Shown: one piece after another, positions 45,764 to 57,520 of the stretch
How the letters are laid out: every line of letters starts with the position of its first letter
Position numbering within the stretch: the first letter of the stretch is position 1
Source: Voacanga thouarsii
Lineage: Eukaryota; Streptophyta; Magnoliopsida; Gentianales; Apocynaceae
Direction of reading: 5' to 3'
Assembly (NCBI GenBank): GCA_026120185.1
Contig: JANUWF010001824.1
Coordinates: 1,214,680 to 1,278,679, forward strand
Length of the DNA: 64,000 nucleotides
Notes under the pieces: model-generated
Databases searched by the model: none
The model's input: only the letters and a program-made list of their open reading frames with translations
Told to the model about the DNA's origin: nothing
Program-made: the position numbers and the translations under genes

Positions 45764-46087
45764 TCACTGTTTTATTGTATTGAAGACTTTCTGGCTTCGC
45801 TGAATGTCCGAAACCTGGTGCTTCCGGCTGCCCCTGAAGCCAAAACCATATGGACGAATAAATTTGGCTTCGAAAAGATTACTAAGCATCAAGTATGTCT
45901 CTTTCGGTTATCCTCTTTCATTTGCTTTGCCAATGGAACCATCAAATTCATCATAATGTACCTAATCTTCTGCTTTGCAGCTAAAGGAATACAAAAGGGA
46001 TTATCCAATTATGGTGTTTCAAGGAACAACTATTCTCCACAAACTAGTCCAGAAGCTTATGTTGTCATCCAAGTTAGAGGATGCATG
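45764..46087 (+). pseudogene. Captured C-terminus of a GNAT/PHD-type protein
   Basis: Exon A 45764-45892 reads SLFYCIEDFLASLNVRNLVL, then IWTNKFGFEKITKHQ. Exon B 45981-46087 reads LKEYKRDYPIMVFQGTTIL and ends in a TGA at 46085. The pattern (CIE.LL..LNV..LVLPAA.EA..IWT.KFGF) is that of the acetyltransferase end of plant PHD-finger/GNAT proteins (IDM1-like group). It keeps the natural C-terminal two exons with clean AG and GT sites. The PHD part is not included. Confidence 0.78.
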
Positions 46088-46099
46088 ACTTTGTTGTTG

Positions 46100-47102
46100 G
46101 TGAAGTGGTCCAATCATGAAGGCTCCCTCATGTTTTTGCTGCGCCCTAGGGTTGCTATATATATATATAAATTTTAGGCATAATTTTGGTGATGTACAAG
46201 ATGGAGCGGTGGTAATGCAACTCCAATATAGAAGCTCTAGCTTGATTTTGTGGTAGAAAAGAATGTGGAAACTTAGTGATGATATATATTGACACCAATA
46301 GGCAAATACATGCAGCCGTTGATGATCAGTAGATTTGGACAAGTTAAATTTTATAGGTTTCAGACAGTTTTTTATTTGAATGTGTTATGAGACTCTCAGT
46401 TCTTTTGTCTATATTCTATCATGAAGTAAAATATATACATATTATTTGGGAGATACTTTTAGCAGTGTCATTTAATGTACACTGGGATTCTGGGAATGGC
46501 ATTTTTCTCAAGGGGGAAAAAAAACTGTTTTAGTGTTTGTTTTGAAGAAAAAATGACCTAATGTAAATAAATTTATTTATAAAACATTGACAATTTTAGT
46601 ACTAATTCACTCTAAAGAGATTATAATGTTAATTATTAAATTCATAATATTATTATAAAGTTAAAAATTATAATTACATTTAGAGAGAAAAAAAAACTTT
46701 TTTATGATCTCAAACTCAATGCATCGTAGACTAGAAATGGACTCAATGAACCTCAGTCCTTCATGGCCTTTCATTTGGTAGAAAGTTAAATTAAAAAAAA
46801 ATATCAAACATACTAACATAATAAATTATTTTTGCTATTAAACTACAAAAAAAGAAGAAGAAATTCAAACATAAGAGCATAATTAATTAATAAAAACTAT
46901 TGTTGTTATCTTCTCATAAAAATTTTTTAAATAAAAATATTTTACTATGAATTTCGATTTTATAAATTACAAATTTTATAATATTGTTACTTTTTTATAA
47001 TATACAACAAAAATAGATTACCAATGTGTAGAAAAGTCAAACTGAATACAAAAAATTATAAAATTAAAAAAATTGATAAATTATCATTAAAAAATTATTG
47101 AT
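46100..47102 (+). other. Helitron 3' region, AT-rich
   Basis: It holds a (TA)n run at 46159-46168 and AT-rich sequence leading to the terminal hairpin. No gene was recognised. Confidence 0.6.
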
Positions 47103-47119
47103 CCCGAGCAACGCTCGGG
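47103..47119 (+). terminator. Helitron 3' terminal hairpin
   Basis: CCCGAGC-AAC-GCTCGGG forms a perfect 7-bp stem with a 3-base loop, 8 bases before the terminal CTAG at 47128-47131. Such hairpins mark the end of Helitron transposition. Confidence 0.88.
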
Positions 47120-47131
47120 TCTCTTACCTAG

Positions 47132-47230
47132 TATAAATTAAATATTCATTTATTTATGACGAAGATGAGAATGTCACATGAATAAGTGGAGTAATTTTGG
47201 TCACATGAATATCACAACATTTGTTTGTGT
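47132..47230 (+). repeat. ~117-bp tandem repeat (right part)
   Basis: It continues the unit broken at 38960: TATAAATTAAATATTC, then TTTATGACGAAGATGAGAATGTCACATGAATA, as in the left units (the quoted pieces are separate matches). Confidence 0.75.
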
Positions 47231-48479
47231 TGTTGTTAGTATCCATAGGTAATAAGAATGACAACGATTATGAGCCACTTGCTCCCATATCTCTTCCTTA
47301 TCTCTTTCTCTTTCTCGATCTGAATCCCAATTTTGATCACCCTTTCCCTTAATCAAATAGATTTTTTGTAATTCAACAGCCAGTCCATCATCATCTTAAG
47401 AAACCAAAAATCAAGATATTAGATTTTTTTCATTGCAATAAAATGAAAAGAAAAATTATAACTATATATATTGGAAGAAGAGACCTATATCTCTAAGACT
47501 ATCTTCTTCTGTATCTTCTGTATGTTCTTCTAGTCTCCCTACTTTTATCCATCATAATTGGGATTTTTCCCTTCAATCCTTCACCAAAATCAGCAAAACC
47601 CAAATGTTAACAAACATGAATTCACCATAATTAGGTAAAATCAATTAGAAAATGAAGATTTATTATAATCAAGGAAATTACCTAAATCTAAAAGAAGATT
47701 AAAAGAGAATGCAACTTTACCCTGAAATAATTTGAATACAGTTCTCCAGAGATTAACCAAATGTCCCGAGCACAGAAAATTAGCATAAAAAATGTGTAAA
47801 TTATCAAGTCATAGAATACCTTCAATGTCTTACTGTAAACTCATCAACAAAAACTATTGCAAAACACTGCACTTAATTTTATTTTCAACAAACAAAAATC
47901 AAACCATAGCATTATCCAAGATACTTTGTGGAGTTAACTAGAAGCTCACTCTTTCAATAGTAGACATTTCTTCTTAAAAAAAAACCCTGTTTTGGGTTCT
48001 ATTTATCATTCCATACAATCTAATCACTCCATGCAGTGATTGAACATAGTAAATCAAAACAATCTTAAACTTTATTATTATTTTTTATTTATCTTCTTTA
48101 TGCACCCCCCATCCAACTTAACGTCCACATTTAAGTTAACATTAGCTTTATGTATGGCCTTCTTTCTTTAGAAATCGTAGCCGCATCTAAATTAACTTAA
48201 ACAACTTGATAATGAAGTAAAATATTTTTCCTTACCTGTAAGTGAGCAACTTCTCCCACTTGCATTCCAATTACATATTCATCCCACCATGCAAGGTGAC
48301 AATTAGAAAACCACCTGAGCAAGAACTATGAACTGTTTCCTCGAAAAAAAATACTTAAGGTTGCTATATGCAAGGTGAGCACTAGCTTACATCTACACCT
48401 TTACATGGTACAAAAGTTATATTCAATTAAATCAGAATAATGCACCATTAAGATTTTTAAATAAAATCATATTTTCAAT
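47231..48479. other. Unassigned AT-rich sequence
   Basis: No ORF, repeat terminus or RNA gene was recognised. Confidence 0.4.
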
Positions 48480-48950
48480 ATAAAAGAATAAATAAAAAAC
48501 CATAAAAGATAACTAATTAACTATATCTATAAAAACCATTGTTTTCAATTCCAATAACTTGTATAATATATGCAAAGATTTTATTGAATGTAACTTTCAT
48601 AGCATCTCAATTGTTATTTGCTGAATCTTGGTTGGCCTGAAGATTTAACTTATTTGGAAAAATTTGTTCCAAGATAATTGAGGATATTGCACCTATTTCA
48701 ACAAAAATACCAAAAAAGGACAAATGCATCTTCAATTTTTTGAACAATATCATATATTTGCAAATAAAAGAAATAAAAAGAACCATAAAATATAACTTAT
48801 TAACTAAAAAAAAGAGCATCATTTTCAATTAAAATAACTTATATAATATGTAAACATTCAATTTGATATAGCTTCTTACCATTGGAACTGTTATTCATTA
48901 ATTCTTGAATAGCTTGAAGGATTAACTCATTTTGGCAAATCTTGTTCCAA
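48480..48950. repeat. Two-copy ~280-bp tandem duplication
   Basis: The segment around 48480-48672 (ACCATAAAAGATAACTAATTAAC...TTGTTCCAA) recurs at 48764-48950 (ACCATAAAATATAACTTATTAAC...TTGTTCCA), offset about 280 bp and moderately diverged. The minus-strand frame 48607-48828 straddles the two copies. It may be duplicated exons of a decayed transposon gene. Confidence 0.55.
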
Positions 48951-50571
48951 AACCATTAATGGTTGCCCCAGTTGCACATTACTTTGAGTTTGTTGTATTG
49001 TTCTTTTTTTTACTTCTAGACCTCAATCCAGGTGCCATCTTATTAAATAATAGTAAAGAATTTTTCGTTTGAGTTAGATATAATTAAACAGAATAATATA
49101 ATAGTATAATAACAAACATAATACAAAAAGATAATATGGTTGTAGTAAAATATAATAAAATAGAAACATACAGAGAAAATTGGGCATTTTTATATAATGT
49201 CTATACATGGATTCAGATGAAGCTGAGGTTTTATCAATGAACACATACACATGTGTGGTGCAATTATATTTGTTTGGCCAACCTATTCAGAGCCAAAGTC
49301 AGGAAAAGAAAAGCTAAAAAGAAGAAAGCATATTCATTTTGTCTTGAAAAAAGAAAAGAAAAGAAAAGAAAAAAATGGGAGTAAGAGAAAATTCTAACAG
49401 AGGTTTGACATAAAAAAAGACATGATTTAGCACATTAACCTAAATGAAAGATAGACAATGAAGCACCTTAACTCCCACCAAAGGTTTGATTTTTAGTACT
49501 TTCCTAATAAACCAATAGAATTTTCAATCACAAAAGAATATTTGCAAATTAAGAAATAGCAATTCATTCTTCTAAAATGAAGTTATGTTCACAAGACTAG
49601 TTAAAGAGTGAAAAAGATGGTTTCAAATTTTGGGAAAGAACCATAAAAATAGTTAGCAATAGAATTTTCAGTCAAGCATCAAAATTTTCAGAAATACCAT
49701 ACACATACATATTAATCCAAACATGAAAGAATATATCTGCAGAGAAAAACTAAGAATGCCATGTGATATAGTTGCACCCTAAGTGCTAGCATTCCAATTA
49801 TCATTTAGCATTTTATACCTAACAACAGAAATTAGAAGAACACTAAAAGCAAAGCCTTTATTTCTTTTTGAAGCCCAATCTCATCGATTAGGCTACAACA
49901 AATAGCACCATTCAAATCTACATTCTTAAGAAGTAATCATCTAGCTTTCACTAGCCTAGCAAGGTACCTTATTCCAGCAGAACAATGCAATTCACAAAAC
50001 CAAAGGCTAATAAAGATTCAATTTCATACATACAAAAGGTTGCATGAGATACTAGAAAAATGATGCTTCAAACTTAACTACTAGACATGATAGGAATCAA
50101 TACATGCAACACGACATATCTAAAGAAGGGGGATAGAAAGTTAAGACTTGCTTCAAATTTCCATGGAAACATTCAACATTCAAGAAGTTTTGGGTGTATT
50201 TTAAAGCAATCCAAGCATACAAGCCAAGAGCCAAAAAGATTGTGAAGAGATGGGCAGTGAAGAGAGCTGTAAATGGAACATAAAAGGAACGACAATTCAA
50301 GTGGATAATCAAGCTAACATTGAAACAAGGATTGATGACCAAAGAACTAATAAGGAGAGCTCGAGACGACCAACATTTCATTTTGAAGATCAAGGGAACA
50401 CATGGAAAAGAAATGGAGGTTAAATGAGCAGGGGTTGGAGTGCATCAAAATAAGAGAGGTTGCCTAGAGCAGACCCGGCACCGGCCCAGATCAATCGACC
50501 AGGCGCCGGCTATGATCTGGAACAATTCTTTAATTTTTTAGGCTGGTACTTTTCCAACAAAACAGAACAGG
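48951..50571. other. Unassigned AT-rich sequence
   Basis: A possible minus-strand start MAPGLRSRSKKK (ATG at 49038) resembles N-termini of some plant CACTA ORFs but is followed by stops. The 98-codon frame 50097-50393 (minus) has hydrophobic stretches but no family features. From about 50465 GC-rich GGCGCCGG blocks begin that continue into the LTR at 50572. Confidence 0.35.
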
Positions 50572-51334
50572 TGCTAGCCCCAACAGCTCGACTCGGCGCC
50601 GGCTGTAGATAGGAAAAAACTCATTTGTTTGTTCCGACTTTTGTGTACGATAACTATTCCTCTCGATTGGACTGGGCGCCACCCCCAGGAGACCTACCCG
50701 ATACTGGTCCTATTCTGACCAGTTCCAAACTTTTTGCAATTTCTCCTGTGTTCTATCTTTTCATTTGTAATTTCATTTCCATGACTTTTATTATATTTTA
50801 ACCTTTTTTAAGGTATGTAATAGGACCTCAAACCTTGTATTAAGGCCATTTAATATTTAGGTTTAGTTGGTTAATAGTTTAGGGTAAAGCAACTATAAAT
50901 AGGCTATGATAGCTTTGTAAACAAAAACTTTAGTATTTTGGGAAGGAGAATTTAGATTTTCTCTCTAGAGAGAGAGTTCTTGAGGGTGATCCTCATGGAT
51001 GATTCCATTAAACATCAAGACTAAATTAAAGGATTTAGTCCCACCTTTGATCTTGTCTCTAAATCTAAAGGGATATTCTAAACTTCATCTCTATTCTTAT
51101 GTGCTAGGTTGCCAGTGTGTTTGATAGGATTGAGTTAAGGGCCTTCAAATTCCTATCCTTGGTGTTCTAATCTATAGTTAGATTAGAGCGTTAAGGTATC
51201 TTTGAAGTAGAGTAGATTTGTATTATCACAAGAGTGTTAATTTCCTAGCATTTTAGTGTTCTTGTATATGAGTTTGGTAGGTTTCTTGTTCTTGAGTTTA
51301 ATCCAAAAGTTTGGTGCTTCCCAATATTATATCA
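50572..51334 (+). repeat. Left LTR of the small element
   Basis: It contains the GGCGCCGGC-rich start, a TATA-like CTATAAATAG at 50893-50902, and AAGACTAAATTAAAGGATTTAGTC downstream (two matching parts). It ends ...CCAATATTATATCA. Confidence 0.75.
50893..50902 (+). promoter_or_regulatory. TATA box in left LTR
   Basis: CTATAAATAG; the other LTR has TTATAAATAG at 52150-52159. Good consensus, so this is the likely promoter of the element. Confidence 0.6.
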
Positions 51335-51336
51335 AG

Positions 51337-51348
51337 TGGTATCAGAGC
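51337..51348 (+). other. Primer-binding site of the small element
   Basis: TGGTATCAGAGC, an exact match to the plant initiator tRNA-Met PBS, two bases after the LTR. Confidence 0.88.
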
Positions 51349-51819
51349 TCGCATTGTGTTGATTCTAATCAACCAACTTTCTTTGGGCTAAGGTACAATA
51401 TTCTTCAAGATTTGTTGAGCATTTTCAATTTTCGTCACTTTTTCTCTTGCCATTTTGGAATGCTTGATATTTAAGATTGTGGCATGAACTTGATGCTATA
51501 TTGATCCTATATGTTGGTATTATGTTTGAGGAATATTTTGGCATGGAAAATTGTTGATTTGAAGCTTATATTACTGCAGAATATTATTCCAGTAACTATA
51601 TTCCTTATAATTTTTGGGTGTTGCAAACTTGAATTTATGCTATGGAAATGTTGTTAATTTAACCCCATATGGTATATTGATGTTTGAGGAGTCATTTGGT
51701 GTAAACATTTGTTGATTTAGGGCCAAAACCAAACTGAAATTTGCTATACTAAATTGAGCTACAGGAATCCAAACAATATGTTTGATATATTGCTCCAATG
51801 CTTTGTGATTGCTTATACT

Positions 51820-52593
51820 TGACTACGGCCCTATTAGCCTAACCCAGTGCCAGCTGTGGACTGGGAAAAACTCGTTTATATGTTTTGAATTTTGTGCACA
51901 ATAACTGTTCCTCCAGATTAGACCTGGCACCACCCCTAGGAGACCTACCTGGTGCTGGCCTTGTTCTTACTAGTTCCGAACTTTTTGCAATTTCTCTTAT
52001 TTTCTATCTTTTCAGTTGTATTTTCATTTCCATGACTTTTTTTTTTATAATATTTTAACCTATTTTAAGGTATGTAATGGGGCCTCAAAATTTGTATTCA
52101 TGCCATTTAATATTTAGGTTTAGTTGGTTCATAGTTTAGGGCAAAGCAATTATAAATAGGCAATTATAGCTTTGTAAACAAACACTTCGGTATTTTGGGA
52201 AGGAGAATTCATATTTTCTCTCTAGAGAGAGAGCTCTCGACGGTGATCCTCATGGGTGATTCCATTAAACATTAAGACTAAATCAAAGGATTTAGTCCCA
52301 CCTTTGATCTTATCTCTAAATCTTAATGGATAATTTAAACTTCATTTCTATTCTTATGTGCTAGGTTGCCTAGTGTGTTTGATACGCTTGAGTTAGGTGC
52401 CTTCAAATGCCTATCCTTGGTGTTCTAATCTATAGTTAGATTAGAGTATTAAGGTGCCTTTAAAATAGGCTAGATTCACATTACCACAAGAGTGTTAATT
52501 TCCTAGCATTTTAGTGTTCTTTTGTATGGGTTTGGTAGGCTTCTTGTTCTTGAGGTTAATCTAAAAGTTTGATGCTTCCCAAGATCATATTAA
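51820..52593 (+). repeat. Right LTR of the small element
   Basis: It aligns with 50572-51334 throughout (GTGCACAATAACTGTTCCTCC against GTGTACGATAACTATTCCTC, and so on, with substitutions). It ends ...CAAGATCATATTAA. Confidence 0.75.
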
Positions 52594-53189
52594 GACAAGT
52601 TGTAATACCCTGTATTTGTAGTCTTTGACTGGCTACCACTTTAATAGAATGATAATTTAAATCAGTGGTTAGAGGAAAAAATTATCATTGAAATGAGACA
52701 AATGTTTTGGTGCAAACAAAATATATAGGGACCTGGATGTAATTTGAATTTTTTCTACCTATACCCTAAATTTTTAGAAGGCTACTACTTTTAATAAAGT
52801 AAGAGGTTGGGGGTACACTTAGAATGAAAATTGATTAGAGTGATGAGATAAGCATTTCAGTATGAATTAGGTTATTCATGGTTCTAAGGGCATTTTCGTG
52901 AATTTACAGGATTGAGAAAGAATTGAAGATTTTGAATGTTACCATTAAGTTCACTGGAATTTATAGAATTTGCAGGACTAATAAATAATTGAAGATTTTG
53001 AATGTTACCATTGAATTCAGTGGAATTTATAGAAGTTATTAGTGAAATAAAATATTTTTCCAATATGGACCCGAATTTTGGTTATTTCTGAGAAAAATTG
53101 AAAACGCGGTAGAAAATTTGGACATTTGGCTTCTGATGCTAATGAACATAGAGGAAGCCATGCATGCAGTGAAAATAAAACAAAAAAAC
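52594..53189. other. Unassigned, with a 60-base internal duplication
   Basis: GAATTTATAGAA and ATTGAAGATTTTGAATGTTACCATT recur at about 52922-52970 and 52990-53040 (units quoted as separate matches). No gene was seen. Confidence 0.45.
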
Positions 53190-53567
53190 AAAGACACGGC
53201 ACATCAGAAGGTCAAAAATAATACCTTTGCGTGTGCTTGGTCTGTTTGGCTGAGAAGACGAGGTCCTAACCACTGGATTGGCTACTTATCTCAACGATGA
53301 TTCTGGTGAAAAACCAGTGATCCTTCGGCTTCTTCTTAGCATATACACGAAGCTTTTCACTTCTAAAAAAATTTCTTCGCCTAATCTATGTTGGTGAAAC
53401 AACCTAGGCGAGGAATGACTTTTCTTGAACTTTTGCTATTGATTAGCAAAATCAAGAAGGTTACACAAAGAAAAAGGATGAACGAGGAAGAGAGAGTAGA
53501 GAGAACAAGCACTGTTTTGTTCACTATTATGTGACTTATGTGAAAGAGAAGAACACCCCACGACTAT
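53190..53567 (-). repeat. Fragment of a CopB-related LTR
   Basis: ATAATACCTTTGCG at 53219 and TTGCTATTGATTAGCAAA at 53443 match CopB LTR positions near 24932 and 25162 at the same order and spacing; AGAGAGAGTAGAGAG follows. Divergence is high. Only the U5-side ~380 bp is present. Confidence 0.5.
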
Positions 53568-55765
53568 TGTAACACCCCGGAAAACCTAGGCCCGCCAGGG
53601 CCGGGGATGTCGCCCCGTCCAAAGGACAAGGGGTCTTTATAACTAGGTCACAAAAAAAAAAAATTGCTGGAATAAATAATACTCAAGCTAAAAGAATTTA
53701 TTACAACCCAAAAATACTTCAACAGTACATCCATGATATTCCAAAAGAAAAACCATAATTAAAATCATCCACACTCGTCTCCCAAAGCAGTACATAAAAT
53801 CAAAAACGCATTCTCTTCCAAGGTAGTTACTCACCCACAACAGGATCAACCTGAAATCATGATAAAATGTGGTGAGACAGAAATCTCAGTAAGTCCGTGT
53901 GTGCTTTGGGTATTTAGCAGAAACAGTTCGTGGATGCAAAGTGTGAAATCTTTATAAGAGAAACATTGGCAAGCAATAAACATCAATCAAAAGCAAGAGT
54001 GGCGTTTTGGCTCTTCTAGCCATACATAAGTAATGAAATCAACCACTCGAAAGAAAGGGATATGGGTTACCACACTTTGGGCCCCATAACCGATCAGAAT
54101 GCCTAACACGTTGTGCAGACTGACAAAAGTAGGTGATTGGCCTAATGGGCAAGATACTCCTCCTTCTCTATACCCAAACAACCACCGGGTGTCCATTCCA
54201 GCAAAAACACAGTCACTTGACTGAAACAAAATAAACTGCTAGCTCGGACCGGCACGACACACTGGAACTGGCATCTTATCTGGGAAGGACTCACCCCTCA
54301 GAGGTGGCCACCTACTGAGAGACTCACCCTAACCCTTCAAAGACTAGTCCTAGTAGTCCACCCTTATTGAGTACTCAACGACATTTTCCACTTGGGATAA
54401 AATGAACAAAGCATTGTGCTTCATGAAAAAAACAATGTGAGGGTTTCCAAAGCTTTGCGAGAAATTAGTTTTAGAAAGAGTTTCGAGTTTGGAAAAATCT
54501 GCTCATTAACTTTGGAATAATTCCAACGTTGGAAATAAAGATGAGTTCAACCCTCAATTGCCTTCAAATAAACGAGCGTCCATAGACTCCATATTTAGCT
54601 TGCCATAAGAAAACATTTCATATCGATAGGTTTTATGCAGGAGCTTACCTGATTCTTGCTCACAATAAAAAGGTCTCGGACAGATGACCTAACCCCACAT
54701 GGGCAAATACAAATCTTAATCAGATTCAAGCCACAATCCACTTCCTTAATTTTAAATCAACTCATTTCACTACTACCATAATCCTAGTGTCCCAAACTTT
54801 AAGGCAAAACAATAATTGAATAGGTGTATAAGCTCAGTTTAATTTGTTATTTAAAATAATTAATGGATTAGGAAATAAATTCTAATAAGTTGAAAGTTTA
54901 AATCTTGTTAAGGAAAATTTAGAGTTTATTTGATCAAGAGCCATAGGTGATACTAGGTAAAATGGTAATTTTAATGGTAGCTTAGTTGTTAGAAAGTAAT
55001 TGAGAGCTAAAACTAGTTAAGATTAAATTTAATAAGTCTTCCTTGGAAAATAATAAGTAAATCCTTAAGGGTTTTGATCTAGTAAATATTTTATTAAGTA
55101 TAAGTCTTTTTCATAAGGGCTTTAATTAATTTGCTTTATTTTAAATAATATTTATTTATTTTATTTTCTAGAAAATTCATTATTTATTTGACTAAAATAT
55201 CCTTTACATATATTATAATTCCAACTCTACCCTTCCTAGGGTTTTCGAAATTCTTTAGCAAAAATCATTAGTAAATATTTTATTCATGAAATAAAATTTG
55301 CTTAGAGACAACTAGATCATGATCACGATTCCATGGTCATAATCAATAACATACTTATTCCTTCAATTCATCAAATCATCCAAGTCTTGCACATAGGCAT
55401 AGATCTAAATTTATTATTACATGATTTAACCTCTACTAGCATAAACATGATCACGGCTTCAAAATCTAATCATGCATATAAATCTTATTCACCCATGGTG
55501 ACATAATCCCATCTCCATCTCAATCATACATATACTCATGCTTCAATCAACAACATCACATACACAACCCCATCACCATTCATCAACCTAGAGACACGAT
55601 TCTAAATTTTAAAAAGAGGATTGAAGGTACTTACTTGATTGATGAATGACTTGAAGGAGTTTAGAGAAGATCTCAACTCCTAGATGGCTAATCTTGTTCA
55701 AGAAGGGTGGCGAAAGCATGGTCATGGAACAAGAGACCATTTGGCCAAGGGAGGAATTTCAGTCC

Positions 55766-55767
<2 letters not shown>

Positions 55768-55803
<36 letters not shown>
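55768..55803. repeat. (GA)n microsatellite
   Basis: About 17 GA units inside the G2 LTR. Confidence 0.95.
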
Positions 55804-55806
<3 letters not shown>

Positions 55807-56100
55807 AGGGGGAGAGAGAAAGAAGTCATTAGTGTGTTTATTCATATAGGTTTTCATTAGAGATTAAGTTTGAAGAGGATGAAGTTGTTAGAATAAGTTT
55901 ACCTTGAAGATGTTCTTGTTCTTCATAGAAATTTCTGCTTTTTGATCCAAAGTAGCAAGATGATTTGAGGAGTTTGATGTTAAAAAGGGTGTTGATGAAT
56001 GCATAGCAAGGAGTAGATCAAATCTGGAGGTTTTTGTGAGGGTTTGAAGTGGTTTGGAGGGGTATTAGGTGTGGAGAAGGAGTAGGTGTTCTTGGTGTAG

Positions 56101-56119
56101 TGTGTGTGTGTGTGTGTGT
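56101..56119. repeat. (TG)n microsatellite
   Basis: About 9 TG units inside the G2 LTR. Confidence 0.95.
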
Positions 56120-57462
56120 TGTTGTTACTTGAAGAAAATCGAGAGAGAGAGAAGGAGAAGCTGTCGATTTTCTGAGGGATTGGACTGTCGAAATTCTGTA
56201 GGGTTTAGGGAGTGATTTCTCTGATTTGGAAGGGAAAGGAAAGGTTAGTTGTTACAATTCTTGAAGAATATTTTTAGGAAGAGAATTTGGAAACTAGATA
56301 TTCTATGAATATCTTGATTTTTCTGGACAGCTTTGAATTCTCTTATGGCCGACTGGATTGTGCAGATTTCTGTGGAATTAAAGTTGGTTAGAGGAGACTT
56401 GTGGTGGCCGAAATTAAGGTGCACAATGGTGGAGAATATGGCTGATCAATTGAACAAAATCTTATGGAAAGTTGTTAAGCAAGATGGCTGAAATTTTTGG
56501 AAAGTAATCAAGCTAAATTGCAGGGATTTGGTTGAGAGATTTTCGGTCAGCCATGGAGGGAATTTCGTGCAGAAACTTCAGGGAACAATGGAGCTCTGTT
56601 AATGGAGGTTTAAGAGAGGTTTTGACAGAAGTAGGTTGGGGTTTTCGGTTGAAACAAAATAGGAAACAAGCTGGACAAAAATTCTGCTCAGGAATTTCGC
56701 TGAACAGAAATTTCCTGGCAGAATTTTCGTCTGCCATTTCCAGCAGATTTGCAGCGAGGTTTGAAGGGGATTTCAGGGGTATTCAAGGCTGGTTTCCAGC
56801 CTTCTTTATGGAGGAAAAACATGGCTATGGTGCTGCACAAAATCTGGGAGAAAACAGCTTGATTTGGAGCTCACAAGGCTGATTTTCGTACAGGAATTTT
56901 TCCTGTTTTACTCCAGTTTGTGCAGTCCGAATTTGGGCAAGAAACTTCCAGGTTTCAACTGATCCTAAAGACCATTTTTCTGGTAGCATTTGGGAGGAAA
57001 TGTGAGCTAGAATTTTTGACCTTTTGAAGGCACAACAAGCTGGAAAATTTCAGCTCATTTCATGAAGATAGATGAACTAAGTTAGAGGAAGAATTTCAGC
57101 AAGCTTTCAAGAGGGTTTTTCCCCTTGAATTTTTCCCCCAAATCATTTACATTTTCCAAACCATGAGAAGCCTTTTACTAGGACATTTTGATCCTAAAAG
57201 ACCTTAGTCCTCTACTGAATTTTCTGGAAAGGAAAAAGATAGAACACCTTGCTCAAGCTAAGGAGTTGGAATTTAAGAAATGCTAAAGATCAAGGGAGAA
57301 TGAATTCCCTTTTGGCATTTTGCGAAGAACAAAAGAGTGAAGTGAGAATTCTCCTAACATGTCTCTCCTAGGACATCATCACCACATTGATCTAGGCCCT
57401 CATGGCCGAACCCATCATTTTCCAAGCAAAATAAAATTTACTCAAGCTAAAGATTCTATGAT

Positions 57463-57520
57463 GGACTTTGAACCTTAGACCTCAAGAATTAATTTCAAGG
57501 CTCTAACCACTAAACCACAA
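57463..57520 (-). promoter_or_regulatory. tRNA-like A and B boxes in the G2 LTR
   Basis: On the minus strand TGGTTTAGTGGTTAGAGC (A-box-like) is followed ~25 bases later by AGGTTCAAAGTCC (B-box-like, consensus GGTTCRANNCC). The spacing is near that of tRNA genes. It may be a tRNA-derived (SINE-like) insert or a tRNA relic. It does not fold as a complete tRNA as far as I can see. Confidence 0.45.

Larger units (their letters stand above)
38961..47131 (+). mobile_element. Non-autonomous gene-capturing Helitron
   Basis: The left end is TCTATATATATA and the right end CTAG, inserted between A (38960) and T (47132) with no target-site duplication, the Helitron rule. A perfect 7-bp-stem hairpin CCCGAGC-AAC-GCTCGGG (47103-47119) lies 8 bases upstream of CTAG. 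Joining the flanks restores the interrupted tandem-repeat unit without gap. No Rep/helicase gene is present. Inside are fragments of five plant genes in the same orientation with introns, making this a Pack-type Helitron of 8.17 kb. The terminal strand is plus, the same as the captured genes. Confidence 0.9.
50572..52593 (+). mobile_element. Small non-coding LTR retrotransposon
   Basis: Two direct repeats (50572-51334 and 51820-52593) flank only ~485 bp. A perfect initiator tRNA-Met PBS TGGTATCAGAGC follows the first repeat (51337-51348). There is no coding sequence, so it resembles TRIM/LARD-type elements. The outer boundaries are approximate, because the first GC-rich block extends further left than the homology between the repeats. 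The repeats differ in many positions, so it is fairly old. Confidence 0.75.

Noticed and set aside
53987..54229. Minus-strand frame in the G2 LTR, also at 63693-63962, with WLFGYREGG and VVDFITYVWLEEP
   Set aside because: Conserved because the LTRs are young. The frame length and start differ between the two copies, and differences change residues freely. No known domain.
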